A DNA stretch of 64,000 nt from Halomicroarcula saliterrae (lineage in GTDB: Archaea > Halobacteriota > Halobacteria > Halobacteriales > Haloarculaceae), in NCBI RefSeq assembly GCF_031624395.1, contig NZ_JAMQON010000001.1, forward strand, positions 1,240,001 through 1,304,000. Reading direction: 5' to 3'. Positions 1 to 7,980 of the stretch are shown here, piece by piece. The notes beneath the pieces were generated by a model that was not told the DNA's origin, ran no database searches, and saw only the letters and a program-made list of their open reading frames with translations. Position numbers and translations under genes: made by a program. The first letter of the stretch is position 1, and each line of letters opens with the position of its first letter.

Positions 1-413
1 GGCTGCCCGAGACCGGGGACGCGACCGACGCCGAGCTGGCCTGGGCCGACGGGTCGTGGTCGCCGCCGGAACGGGTCGTCGACCGTCTGGGAGCGCCTTC
101 GCCGCCGATGCGGGTGTCGTTCGACGGCCCAGAGACGGCGGGCGAGGACGACCCACGGCTCACCGTCGCGGTCACCAACGAGGGAAACGCGCCCGGTTGG
201 TTCGTCCTCGCCCTCAATCGTCAGGGCCCGCTGTCTGCCTCAGCCCCGGTAGCGCGCATCGCCGGCGAGCTGACCGCGGGGGCGACGACGACGCGGACGC
301 TCGACGCCGTACCGCCCGAAGACGGCCGCGCCACGCGGTATCGACTCGACGGCCCCGGGCAGGAGAACGACCTGACCCACGAGATAGCGCCGGCCGAATC
401 GGACGAGGGCTGA
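1..413 (+). CDS. C-terminal part of an unknown protein (5' end outside window)
   Basis: An open frame enters from the left edge (first complete codon at base 3) and stops with TGA at 411-413, giving about 136 residues. No signal or membrane segment is visible in this part. The last ~100 residues (LTVAVTNEGNAPGWFVLALN and onward) read like a beta-sandwich in which alternating hydrophobic strands follow an Asn-Glu-Gly turn, as in extracellular Ig-like/CARDB-like domains. That fold assignment is my inference. It ends in an acidic tail (PAESDEG). The function cannot be judged without the missing N-terminus. Confidence 0.7.
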   Translation, partial: LPETGDATDAELAWADGSWSPPERVVDRLGAPSPPMRVSFDGPETAGEDDPRLTVAVTNEGNAPGWFVLALNRQGPLSASAPVARIAGELTAGATTTRTLDAVPPEDGRATRYRLDGPGQENDLTHEIAPAESDEG

Positions 414-499
414 TACGGAGTGTCGTAGCCCCTTCCCGGTCTCGCCAGTGCCGGCACGGCGGGCACTGGGACACAGTACGACGCCCCGTATGACTCCCG

Positions 500-1042
500 C
501 TACGTCGAGACGGCCTCGTCGTCTTTCTCGACCACCTCGTCGCGCTTGCGGTCGACCCACAGCGCGACGGGCCAGTCCTCCATCCGGTATGGCGAGGCGC
601 CCTCCAGCATCTCGACCCGGGCGACGGGGTCCGAGGGCATCGCGACGAGCCCCTCGTGGCGCTCGTCGCCGACGGACTCGATCGTGTGACGCGCGCCGCC
701 GGGGACGTAGACTGACTGCCGTGGTTCGATGTCGAGCACCTGGTGGCTCCCGTCCTCGCGTTCGAGCGTGTACCGGGCCGTACCGCCCAGCGAGAGCGCC
801 ACCTCGTCGAAGGCGGGCGTGTGGGTGTGCCAATCGATGGTCGCGCCGGGCGCCATCTCGAAGTAGAGCAGCTTGAACTCGTTCGTGATGACCAGCGGGT
901 AGGTCAGCACGTCGTCGCCGCCCTGCTCGAAGTGGGTCACCGCGTCCCAGGCGACCTTGTACATGGTCTGGTCGGGCAGGTGAGTGTGGTCGATGGACTG
1001 CGGTGTCAGCTCCGGTCGGTCGTCGTCTGGCGTGTCAGTCAT
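500..1042 (-). CDS. Cupin-domain protein
   Basis: 180 residues; soluble single-domain cupin. The metal-binding cupin motif 1 is visible as G66, H72, H74 and E80 (WHTHTPAFDE), and the motif 2 histidine is probably H119 in GGARHT, so a 3-His/1-Glu metal site is complete. Cupins of this size are dioxygenases, isomerases or sugar/small-molecule binding proteins; the substrate is not predictable here. The gene stands alone between an unrelated upstream gene on the other strand and a divergent small ORF at 1144. The start ATG at 1042 is the only good one. Confidence 0.85.
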   Translation of the reverse strand: MTDTPDDDRPELTPQSIDHTHLPDQTMYKVAWDAVTHFEQGGDDVLTYPLVITNEFKLLYFEMAPGATIDWHTHTPAFDEVALSLGGTARYTLEREDGSHQVLDIEPRQSVYVPGGARHTIESVGDERHEGLVAMPSDPVARVEMLEGASPYRMEDWPVALWVDRKRDEVVEKDDEAVST

Positions 1043-1143
1043 GGACCGGGAGGGGGTACTCGCAACCGATTGAAAGGTGTTCGGCCCAGCGGGGCCCAGG
1101 ACCGGCGAAAGTAATATTCGTCCGATGTCCGATGGAAGAAACG

Positions 1144-1362
1144 ATGGCGACCATCGAGTTGACGACCGGCGACATCAGGAGTCACGAGCGCATCGAACTC
1201 AGGAGCGGCTACGTCTTCGCCTACAGTGGCGGCGAGGGCAGGCAGTGGGGGGAAATAGAACGCGTCTATCCGGTGAGCAGCGTCGTCGAGATAGACCCCG
1301 GCGAGAGCAAGATACAGGGGGCGCCCCCGGCGGGCGACGGTATGTCGTTCGTGCCCGAGTAG
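1144..1362 (+). CDS. Small conserved-looking protein of unknown function
   Basis: 72 residues, no membrane segment, no recognised domain; a beta-rich pattern (IELRSGYVFAYSGG, then EIERVYPVSSVVEI) suggests a small beta-barrel or SH3-like fold (inference). A TATA-like element (GTAATATT, 1111-1118) lies about 28 bases before the ATG at 1144, which fits a leaderless transcript and decides this start; an in-frame ATG at 1132 is the alternative. It converges with the ZIP-like gene, whose stop is three bases downstream. Confidence 0.65.
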   Translation: MATIELTTGDIRSHERIELRSGYVFAYSGGEGRQWGEIERVYPVSSVVEIDPGESKIQGAPPAGDGMSFVPE

Positions 1363-1364
1363 CC

Positions 1365-2237
1365 TCAGGCAGCGACGGCGAAGTACGCCACCACGACGGC
1401 CGCCGCGCCGACGATGGTCGAACCGACGGCGTGGGTCCGCAGTTCGTCGAGCAGGTCGTGGGAGTGCTCGTGGAGCGAGCAGACCTCGTCGATCTCGCTG
1501 CCGGCCTCGCAGTTCGGGAGGAAGTCCATCGCCACGTGGAGGAAGATACCGGCGGCGAAGCCGAAGACGACGGCGTTGACCGCGGGCGTCGCGGGGACCG
1601 GGAGCAGCGCCGACGGGATGGCGGTCAGACCGACGCCGGCGGCCGGGAGCAAGAGCGCGGTCGCGGCGCGGTCGTTCCTGACCAGACGGCGCGCGGCCGC
1701 ATAGCCCGCGGGCCCCTTGTGCGAGACGATAGCCAGACCCAGCAGAAGGCCGAGTTCCGGCATCGAGGCGTAGACGAGGCCGATAATGAGCCCCGCCGAC
1801 AGCGCGTGGGCGGTGATAGCCGCCGTCGTCGTGTCGAGGCCGGTGTCGATGTGGGTCAGCCGATGGCCGACGGTGTGGGTGCCGTAGCCGGCGACGATGC
1901 CGGCGGCGATACCGATACCGCCCAGTCGGGGCGTCCCGGCGGCGGTGCCAAGTCCCATCGCCTGCGGGACGAGGAACATCGCCGCCGAGGTGACCATCGC
2001 GCCGCTGGCCAGCCCGTACCCCCAGACGAGGCGGTGCGGGCTCGTCTCCGCCGCGCGGGCACCGAGCCACGCGCCCAGACCCATCGCGGCGAAGGCTACC
2101 CAGGAGATAACGAGAACCTTCCGGGCACCGCCGGTGACGGCCAGCGCCGACAGCGCGGCCAGCGCGACCACGCTCGCGAGCCCCAGGAGCGAGTATCGCC
2201 CCAGGTTATTAAAAACAGATTCGTTGTTAATAGCCAT
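1365..2237 (-). CDS. ZIP-family metal transporter-like membrane protein
   Basis: 290 residues with about eight hydrophobic segments; resembles ZIP (SLC39) divalent-metal transporters. The pair of helices that normally carries the metal ligands is recognisable as AHALSAGLIIGL (H144) and SHKGPAG (H172), the latter in the place of the usual HN-x-PEG motif but with Ala for Glu, so metal coordination may differ. A short His/Cys/Glu-rich loop (SLHEHSHD and neighbours) follows near the C-terminus. A TATA-like ATTTATTGG at 2257-2265 about 25 bases before the start supports leaderless initiation at 2237. Confidence 0.75.
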   Translation of the reverse strand: MAINNESVFNNLGRYSLLGLASVVALAALSALAVTGGARKVLVISWVAFAAMGLGAWLGARAAETSPHRLVWGYGLASGAMVTSAAMFLVPQAMGLGTAAGTPRLGGIGIAAGIVAGYGTHTVGHRLTHIDTGLDTTTAAITAHALSAGLIIGLVYASMPELGLLLGLAIVSHKGPAGYAAARRLVRNDRAATALLLPAAGVGLTAIPSALLPVPATPAVNAVVFGFAAGIFLHVAMDFLPNCEAGSEIDEVCSLHEHSHDLLDELRTHAVGSTIVGAAAVVVAYFAVAA

Positions 2238-2277
2238 TAGTCGTTACAACCGTGCTGTTACCAATAAATCCGTCGGT

Positions 2278-2964
2278 CTACCGGTTGCTTCGGCGGTAGT
2301 CGCCCCAGTCCAGCACGGCGCCGTCCAGTTCGTTCGGCGGCGCTTCGGTGAGTGCCCACAGCACCATCTCCGCCACGTCCGCGGGGTCCCGGCCGCCCTC
2401 GCCCGAGAGGTCGGTGCCGACGTTGCCCGGGTCGACCGCGCCGACGGCGGCGTCGATATCGGCGGCAAACCCCCGGACGACGGCCTCTGCGGCGGCCTTC
2501 GAGATGGCGTAGGAGCCGTAGCCGGGCATTCCGTTCCGCGCGACGGCGCCGGTCGGGACGACGACGCGGGCGTCCCCGGCGAGGTGGGGCACGGCCTCCC
2601 GTATCGTGACGAACACGCCGCGGGCGTTCGTCCGCATGTGGTCGTCGAAGGCCGCGTAGGACTCCTCGGGCAGCGGCGTCTCGCCCGGGGTACCGTGGTA
2701 GACGCCGGCGTTGGCGACGACGCCGTCGATAGCCCCGCCGACTTTGGTCGCTCGCTCCATGAGGTGTTCCACGTCCAGTTCGTCGCGCACGTCGGCCCGG
2801 ACGGCCGTGACGGTACCGCCGTCGCCAGTGAGTTCACCGACGTCCAGCGCGTCGGCGTCGCGGGCACAGCCGACCGCGTGTCCGCCCGCCGCCGCGACCG
2901 CCCGAGTGACCTGCTTGCCGATGCCGCGGCTCGCGCCCGTCACGACCACTGTCGCGTCGTCCAT
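2278..2964 (-). CDS. Short-chain dehydrogenase/reductase (SDR)
   Basis: 228 residues, classical SDR length. The Rossmann nucleotide motif TGASRGIG lies at residues 9-16, the NAG motif follows near residue 85, and the catalytic YxxxK is present (YAISK). The normally conserved catalytic Ser upstream of it falls in VVPTGAVAR, so Thr (or nothing) replaces Ser, which may alter activity. Substrate unknown; NAD(P)-dependent oxidoreduction of a carbonyl or alcohol is the family activity. The gene is a single unit, head-to-head with the carotenoid operon that begins at 3198. Confidence 0.85.
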   Translation of the reverse strand: MDDATVVVTGASRGIGKQVTRAVAAAGGHAVGCARDADALDVGELTGDGGTVTAVRADVRDELDVEHLMERATKVGGAIDGVVANAGVYHGTPGETPLPEESYAAFDDHMRTNARGVFVTIREAVPHLAGDARVVVPTGAVARNGMPGYGSYAISKAAAEAVVRGFAADIDAAVGAVDPGNVGTDLSGEGGRDPADVAEMVLWALTEAPPNELDGAVLDWGDYRRSNR

Positions 2965-3162
2965 ACCCGTTCAACGGGGTCGAGTCACATCGCCGTTACT
3001 ACTGATATCTGCGTGACACTAACCGGGATTTCTGGACTGATGCGGTCCTGAACCTCCTGAACAGGCCGGTATCGGAGATTACCAGCCCGGGAGAGACTCT
3101 CGGGCAGAGCGGGAGCTGAGACCGGTCCCTGCTCCGGTCTGACACACCAACCCAGTTTGGCG

Positions 3163-3172
3163 CGGCTTTATT
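3163..3172 (+). promoter_or_regulatory. TATA-box candidate for the bacterioruberin operon
   Basis: GGCTTTATTG lies about 28-35 bases upstream of the crtD-type start at 3198, the normal archaeal spacing for a leaderless or very short-leader transcript. No Shine-Dalgarno sequence is needed for the first gene. Inferred from position and composition only. Confidence 0.45.
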
Positions 3173-3197
3173 GTCGCTCCGGGACCGAGAGGGGATA

Positions 3198-4685
3198 ATG
3201 AGTGACCTGTCCGGAGACGAGATTGTCGTGGTGGGTGGCGGGTTCGGCGGCCTCTCGGCGGCCTGCTATCTGGCCGACGCCGGCGCGGACGTACGAGTCG
3301 TAGAGAAGAACGAGCAGGTCGGGGGCCGAGCCTCCCGGCTCGAAGCGGAGGGGTTCACCTTCGACATGGGTCCGTCGTGGTATCTGATGCCCGACGTGTT
3401 CGAGCGGTTCTTCGCGTACTTCGGCAAGGAGCCCGGCGACTTTTACGACCTCGAACGGCTGGACCCCCACTACCGCATCTTCTTCAAGGACGGCGACCGG
3501 CTCGACGTGACCGGTAACAACGACGAGATGGCCGAGCTGTTCGAGTCGTACGAACCCGGCGCCGGCGAGGCCTTCGACGAGTACCTGGCGACCAGCGAGG
3601 AGCACTACGAGACGGCGATGAACAAGTTCGTCTACGAGGACCGCTCGGAGCTGCGCGACTGGGTCGACCTCGACGTGATGACCGCCGCGCCCATCGGCCT
3701 CCAGCTGCTGGGGTCGATGCAGGGCCACGTCTCCGACTACTTCGACCACCCGAAGCTCCAGCAGATCATGCAGTACACGCTCGTCTTCCTCGGTGGCTCC
3801 CCGAAGAACACGCCGGCGCTGTACAACATGATGAGCCACGTCGATTTCAACCTCGGCGTCTACTACCCGGACGGTGGTATCGGCGCTGTCGTCGACGCCC
3901 TCGTCGAACTCGGCGAAGGGATGGGCGTGACCTACGAGACCGACAGCGAGGTGACCGAGATAACCCGACGCAAGGACGGGTTCCTCGTCGAGACGGTCAC
4001 CGGCGACAGCTACCACCCCGACCAGGTGGTCGTCAACGCCGATTACGCCCACGCCGAGCGGGAGCTGCTGCCCGACCACGAGCGACAGTACGACGACGAC
4101 TACTGGGACAAGCGGACGTACGCCCCCTCCGCCTTCCTCATGTACATGGGCGTCGAGGGCGACGTGGACCCGCTGGCCCACCACACCCTCGTCCTGCCGA
4201 CCGACTGGGAGCCCCACTTCGACGACATCTTCGAGGAGCCCGACTGGCCCGACGAGCCCGCCTACTACCTCTGTGTGCCCAGCGAGACCGACCCCTCCGT
4301 TGCGCCGGAGGGCCACTCGAACCTGTTCGTGCTCGTCCCCATCGCGCCGGGGCTGCACGACGAGGACCGGATTCGCGATGAGTACCGCGAGAAGATTCTG
4401 GCCGACATCGCCGAACACACGGGCGTCGACCTCCGCGACCGCATCGTCTACGAGAAGCAGTTCGCCGTCTCGGACTTCGGCGACCGGTACAACGCCACGG
4501 AGGGGACGGCACTGGGGCTGGCCCACACGCTGCGCCAGACCGCCCTCCTGCGGCCGAACAACCGTTCCTCGGCCGTCGACGACCTCTACTTCACCGGCTC
4601 CTTTACGACGCCCGGCGTCGGCGTCCCGATGTGTCTCATCAGCGGCGAACACACCGCCAAACGACTCATCGACGACCAGCAATGA
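3198..4685 (+). CDS. crtD: Carotenoid 3,4-desaturase / phytoene desaturase family (CrtD-type)
   Basis: 495 residues; FAD-dependent amine-oxidase/phytoene-desaturase family. The dinucleotide motif VVGGGFGGLSAA is at residues 9-20, followed by an E-x-x-x-x-x-GG-R FAD signature (VEKNEQVGGRAS), and a C-terminal FAD segment (GSFTTPGVGVPM). In haloarchaea the desaturase that sits next to the lycopene elongase and the hydratase is the CrtD enzyme that introduces the 3,4 double bonds during bacterioruberin synthesis; lycopene formation is usually done by other paralogues. That assignment rests on context: the next two genes overlap it by ATGA. The ATG at 3198 is preferred over one at 3171 because of TATA spacing. 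Confidence 0.85.
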   Translation: MSDLSGDEIVVVGGGFGGLSAACYLADAGADVRVVEKNEQVGGRASRLEAEGFTFDMGPSWYLMPDVFERFFAYFGKEPGDFYDLERLDPHYRIFFKDGDRLDVTGNNDEMAELFESYEPGAGEAFDEYLATSEEHYETAMNKFVYEDRSELRDWVDLDVMTAAPIGLQLLGSMQGHVSDYFDHPKLQQIMQYTLVFLGGSPKNTPALYNMMSHVDFNLGVYYPDGGIGAVVDALVELGEGMGVTYETDSEVTEITRRKDGFLVETVTGDSYHPDQVVVNADYAHAERELLPDHERQYDDDYWDKRTYAPSAFLMYMGVEGDVDPLAHHTLVLPTDWEPHFDDIFEEPDWPDEPAYYLCVPSETDPSVAPEGHSNLFVLVPIAPGLHDEDRIRDEYREKILADIAEHTGVDLRDRIVYEKQFAVSDFGDRYNATEGTALGLAHTLRQTALLRPNNRSSAVDDLYFTGSFTTPGVGVPMCLISGEHTAKRLIDDQQ

Positions 4686-5563
4686 GCACCGTGACGGACC
4701 GTCTCAGCACCGTGCTGCCGGGCGAGGAGAGCCGTCCCGGCTACCTGTTCTGGCTCTCTCGCCCGCGCTTCTGGCTCTACCAGGGCGGTCCGGTAGTGGT
4801 GGCGGTGACCTACGCCGCAGATTCCCCCGGCGAGCTGTTCTCGCCGCTGGCCGTCGCGCTCTTTCTGTACTTCACCATCCCGGCGAACGTCTTCCTGTAC
4901 GGCGTCAACGACGTCTTCGACCGCGACATCGACCAGATCAACCCGAAGAAAGACGAGGGGCGCGAGGTCAGCTACCGCGGGGACCGCGTCGTCGTCGCGG
5001 CCATCGCGGCGTCGGGGCTGCTGGCCGCCGGTTTCCTCCTCTTCTTACCGCCGCTGGGCGTCGTCGCCCTGTTCGCGTGGGCCGCTCTCTCGGTCGAGTA
5101 CTCCGCCCCGCCGCTGCGGTTCAAGACCACGCCGTTTCTGGACTCGCTGTCGAACGGGCTGTACATCCTCCCCGGCGTCGTCGCCTACGCCGCCATCGAA
5201 GGGGTCGCGCCGCCGCTGTCGGCCGTCGCCGGCGCGTGGCTCTGGACCATGGGGATGCACACGTTCTCCGCGATTCCCGACATCGAGCCCGACCGCGAGG
5301 CCGGTATCCGGACCACCGCGACGGTCCTGGGCGAGTCGAACACCTACTACTACTGCGTGATGTGCTGGCTCACGGCGGCGTTCGTCTTCACCTTCACCCA
5401 CTGGGTGTTCGGCGCACTCCTGCTGGTGTACCCCGGGCTCGTCTTCGGTATCCTCGCTATCGGCGTCGACATCGACGAGGCCTACTGGTGGTATCCGGCC
5501 ATCAACACGCTCGTCGGAATGGCCTTTACCCTCGTCGGCCTGTGGGTGATGCTGTATGGCTGA
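4682..5563 (+). CDS. lyeJ: UbiA-type prenyltransferase, probable lycopene elongase/1,2-hydratase
   Basis: 293 residues with about eight membrane helices. Both prenyl-diphosphate Asp-rich motifs of UbiA enzymes are present: NDVFDRDID near residues 76-84 and DIEPDREAG near residue 200. In haloarchaea the UbiA member flanked by crtD and cruF adds C5 isoprene units to both ends of lycopene and hydrates the 1,2 bonds, giving the C50 chain of bacterioruberin. The start ATG overlaps the crtD stop (ATGA at 4682-4685) and the end overlaps cruF by eight bases, so the three genes are translationally coupled. Confidence 0.88.
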   Translation: MSTVTDRLSTVLPGEESRPGYLFWLSRPRFWLYQGGPVVVAVTYAADSPGELFSPLAVALFLYFTIPANVFLYGVNDVFDRDIDQINPKKDEGREVSYRGDRVVVAAIAASGLLAAGFLLFLPPLGVVALFAWAALSVEYSAPPLRFKTTPFLDSLSNGLYILPGVVAYAAIEGVAPPLSAVAGAWLWTMGMHTFSAIPDIEPDREAGIRTTATVLGESNTYYYCVMCWLTAAFVFTFTHWVFGALLLVYPGLVFGILAIGVDIDEAYWWYPAINTLVGMAFTLVGLWVMLYG

Positions 5564-6416
5564 GGGGTGGTCGATGCCGCGCGACCGCGAGGCGGCGACC
5601 ACGCGCCTCGACGCGCTCGTCCGTGAGCACCGCTTTACTATCTCCGTCGTCTTCCCCGTCGTCGGCGCGGTGACGCTGCTCGCCAGCGCGGAGCTGCCGC
5701 TCCCGTCGTGGGCGGCGTTCAACCCCTTCTTCGTCCTCTTCGGGACGCTGGTGATGCGCCTGCCGCTGGTCGCCGGCGTCGGCCCGCTGCTCGACCGCCG
5801 GGCGACGCTCGCGCTCGTGGCGCTTGCGGCCTACTCCTACGCTATCGAGCTTCTCGGCGTCCGCACGGGCTGGCCCTACGGCGAGTTCTCCTACGGCGTC
5901 GACCTCGGGCCGATGCTGTTCGGGGAGGTCCCGCTGGGGCTGCCCGTCTTCTTCTTCCCGCTGGTGTTGAACGCGTATCTGCTGGTCCTGCTCCTGCTGG
6001 GGGAGCGTGCCGAGTCGACCCTGCCGCGGCTGCTGGCGACGCTCGCGACGGTAATTCTCGTCGACCTGGTGTTGGACCCCGGCGCCGTCGCCATCGGTTT
6101 CTGGGAGTACGAGGCGGCGCAGTTCTACGGCGTCCCGTGGTCGAACTACGGCGGCTGGCTGCTTTCCGGGACCGTCGCGGTCGTGCTCTTCGACCTCGGC
6201 TTCGACCGCGCGGGGCTGCGGCGCCGACTCGCCGAGTGTGAGTTCATGCTCGACGACCTGGTGAGCTTCGTCCTGCTGTGGGGCGGCATCAATCTGTTCT
6301 ACGCGAACTGGGTCCCCGTGGGGCTGGCCGCGCTGCTGGGGGCCGGGCTGGTGCGGACCGAGCGCTTCGATTTCGACCTCTCGGAGACGCGTCTCGGCCG
6401 TGCTGTCTGGCGGTAG
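5556..6416 (+). CDS. cruF: CruF-family carotenoid C50 hydratase (bisanhydrobacterioruberin hydratase)
   Basis: 286 residues, about seven to eight membrane helices (residues 20-270), DUF422/CruF family by its pattern: GVRTGWPYGEFSYG and the later GFWEYEAAQFYGVPWSNYGG are characteristic. CruF of haloarchaea hydrates the psi ends (2'' and 2''' positions) of bisanhydrobacterioruberin to yield bacterioruberin, completing the pathway begun by the two upstream genes. Its start is inside the end of the prenyltransferase gene. A membrane location fits a lipid-soluble substrate. Confidence 0.85.
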   Translation: MAEGWSMPRDREAATTRLDALVREHRFTISVVFPVVGAVTLLASAELPLPSWAAFNPFFVLFGTLVMRLPLVAGVGPLLDRRATLALVALAAYSYAIELLGVRTGWPYGEFSYGVDLGPMLFGEVPLGLPVFFFPLVLNAYLLVLLLLGERAESTLPRLLATLATVILVDLVLDPGAVAIGFWEYEAAQFYGVPWSNYGGWLLSGTVAVVLFDLGFDRAGLRRRLAECEFMLDDLVSFVLLWGGINLFYANWVPVGLAALLGAGLVRTERFDFDLSETRLGRAVWR

Positions 6417-6470
6417 ACACGCGGTTCCGCGAGCCGTGCCGTTTTCCGACTCGCCCCCGAAAACCGCCCG

Positions 6471-7589
6471 ATGACAGCGCTTTTTTCCCCGCTCTCCCTG
6501 CGGGAGACGACGATACCGAATCGCGTGATGGTCTCTCCGATGTGCCAGTACTCCTGTGACTCCCGCGACGGCGTCGCGACCGACTGGCACCACACCCACC
6601 TGACCTCCCGCGCCGTCGGCGGTGCCGGGCTGGTGATGACCGAAGCGACGGCTGTCGAGGGCCGCGGTCGCATCTCCCCGGAGGACCTGGGCATCTGGAA
6701 CGACGCACAGGCGACGGCGCTCGAACGGACGACCGAGTTCATCCGCGACCAGGGGAGCGTCCCCGGTATCCAGCTCGCCCACGCCGGTCGGAAGGCGTCG
6801 ACCAGCCGACCGTGGGACGGTCACGACCCGCTCGGAATCGACGAGGGCGGCTGGGAAGTCGTCGGTCCGAGCGGCGAGCCCTGGCCCTACGAGGACGCCG
6901 AAGCGCCGCCGACCCAGCGGCTCACGCAGGACGGCATCGAAGGCGTCATCGACTCCTTCCGCGACGCCGCCGAGCGCGCTCTGGACGCCGGCTTCGAGGT
7001 CGCGGAGGTCCACGCCGCCCACGGCTACCTCCTCCACGAGTTCCTCTCGCCGGTGACGAACCACCGCGAGGACGACTACGGCGGCGACTTCGAGGGCCGG
7101 ACGCGGCTGACCCGGGAGGTCACCGCAGCCGTGCGCGAGGTCTGGCCCGACGACAAGCCCGTCTTCGTGCGCATCTCCGCGACCGACTGGCTCCCGGACC
7201 GGGACTCCTGGACCGTCGCGGACTCGGTCCGACTGACCGACCAGCTCGCCGAGGTCGGGGCCGACCTCATCGACGTGAGCGGCGGCGGCATCTCGCCCGA
7301 GTCGTGGCCCGAGGACACCGGACCGAACTATCAGCTCCCGTACGCCGAGCGAATCCGCCGCGAGGCCTCGAACCCGAGCGGCGAAGCCGACATCGCCGTC
7401 GGCGCGGTCGGCGGTATCACCACGCCCGAGCAGGCCGACGCAATCGTCGCGAACGGGCGGGCCGATATGGCTATCGTCGGCCGCGAGCATCTCCGGGACC
7501 CCTACTTCGCGATGCACGCCGCGGAGCAACTGGACGCGACCGACGAGATAGCGGGGCCGCCCCAGTACCGACGCGGGTTCGGGTTCTGA
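6471..7589 (+). CDS. Old yellow enzyme family ene-reductase (YqjM-like)
   Basis: 372 residues, one TIM barrel binding FMN. The thermophilic-like/YqjM subclass is indicated by Cys25 in MVSPMCQYS (which tunes the flavin), the substrate-binding His pair in VHAAHGYLLHEFLSP, and the phosphate-binding region AVGGITTPEQAD followed by GREHLRDPYFA. These enzymes use NAD(P)H to reduce activated C=C bonds; the natural substrate is unknown. It begins 54 bases after cruF on the same strand and could share its transcript, but no pathway link is evident. Confidence 0.9.
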   Translation: MTALFSPLSLRETTIPNRVMVSPMCQYSCDSRDGVATDWHHTHLTSRAVGGAGLVMTEATAVEGRGRISPEDLGIWNDAQATALERTTEFIRDQGSVPGIQLAHAGRKASTSRPWDGHDPLGIDEGGWEVVGPSGEPWPYEDAEAPPTQRLTQDGIEGVIDSFRDAAERALDAGFEVAEVHAAHGYLLHEFLSPVTNHREDDYGGDFEGRTRLTREVTAAVREVWPDDKPVFVRISATDWLPDRDSWTVADSVRLTDQLAEVGADLIDVSGGGISPESWPEDTGPNYQLPYAERIRREASNPSGEADIAVGAVGGITTPEQADAIVANGRADMAIVGREHLRDPYFAMHAAEQLDATDEIAGPPQYRRGFGF

Positions 7590-7592
7590 GCC

Positions 7593-7910
7593 CTAGCTGA
7601 CGGCGACGATGGTTTCGTACGTCCGGTTCTGGTACCGGACGTACCGGTTGTCGGCGAACGCGTCGTCGTCGACGTCGGGCGGAATCTCGACCGTCTCGGT
7701 CGTGTTGCGTGCCCGCTCGAACAGGTCCTGTTGTGCCGGTGAGAGCTCGGTGAACGCGACGGTCTCGTTTTCGGGAACAGTCCCGTCGGCCGGCTCGATA
7801 TCGAGAAACGCGGCACTGCCCCGAGAGCTCTGGCCGGCGAGGGAGACGTAGGCGCCGGTCACGAGGAGCACTAGCAGACACCCGAGACCGAGCCAGTGGC
7901 GACGGCGCAT
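7593..7910 (-). CDS. Small membrane-anchored protein of unknown function
   Basis: 105 residues from the ATG at 7910 (an in-frame ATG at 7931 would add seven Arg-rich residues). It starts with a basic stretch (MRRRHW) and one hydrophobic segment, roughly residues 5-25, followed by an acidic soluble domain outside the membrane containing FTELSPAQQDLFERA. That segment resembles short motifs seen in haloarchaeal surface-anchored proteins but I do not recognise the family. It converges with the old yellow enzyme gene (three bases between stops). Confidence 0.65.
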   Translation of the reverse strand: MRRRHWLGLGCLLVLLVTGAYVSLAGQSSRGSAAFLDIEPADGTVPENETVAFTELSPAQQDLFERARNTTETVEIPPDVDDDAFADNRYVRYQNRTYETIVAVS

Positions 7911-7980
7911 ACGGGGTCGTCGACCACGCACGTCATACCGTTTCTGGACGGTGAAACGCGGACTGAGCGACGGCTCCCGG

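Noticed and set aside
3168-4682. 504-codon open frame antisense to crtD
   Set aside because: Perfect mirror of the desaturase gene; high-G+C haloarchaeal genes routinely leave the opposite strand open. No protein family resemblance.
5526-7529. 667-codon minus-strand frame across cruF and the old yellow enzyme
   Set aside because: Spans two real plus-strand genes, extreme Arg/Gly/Asp composition, no motifs.
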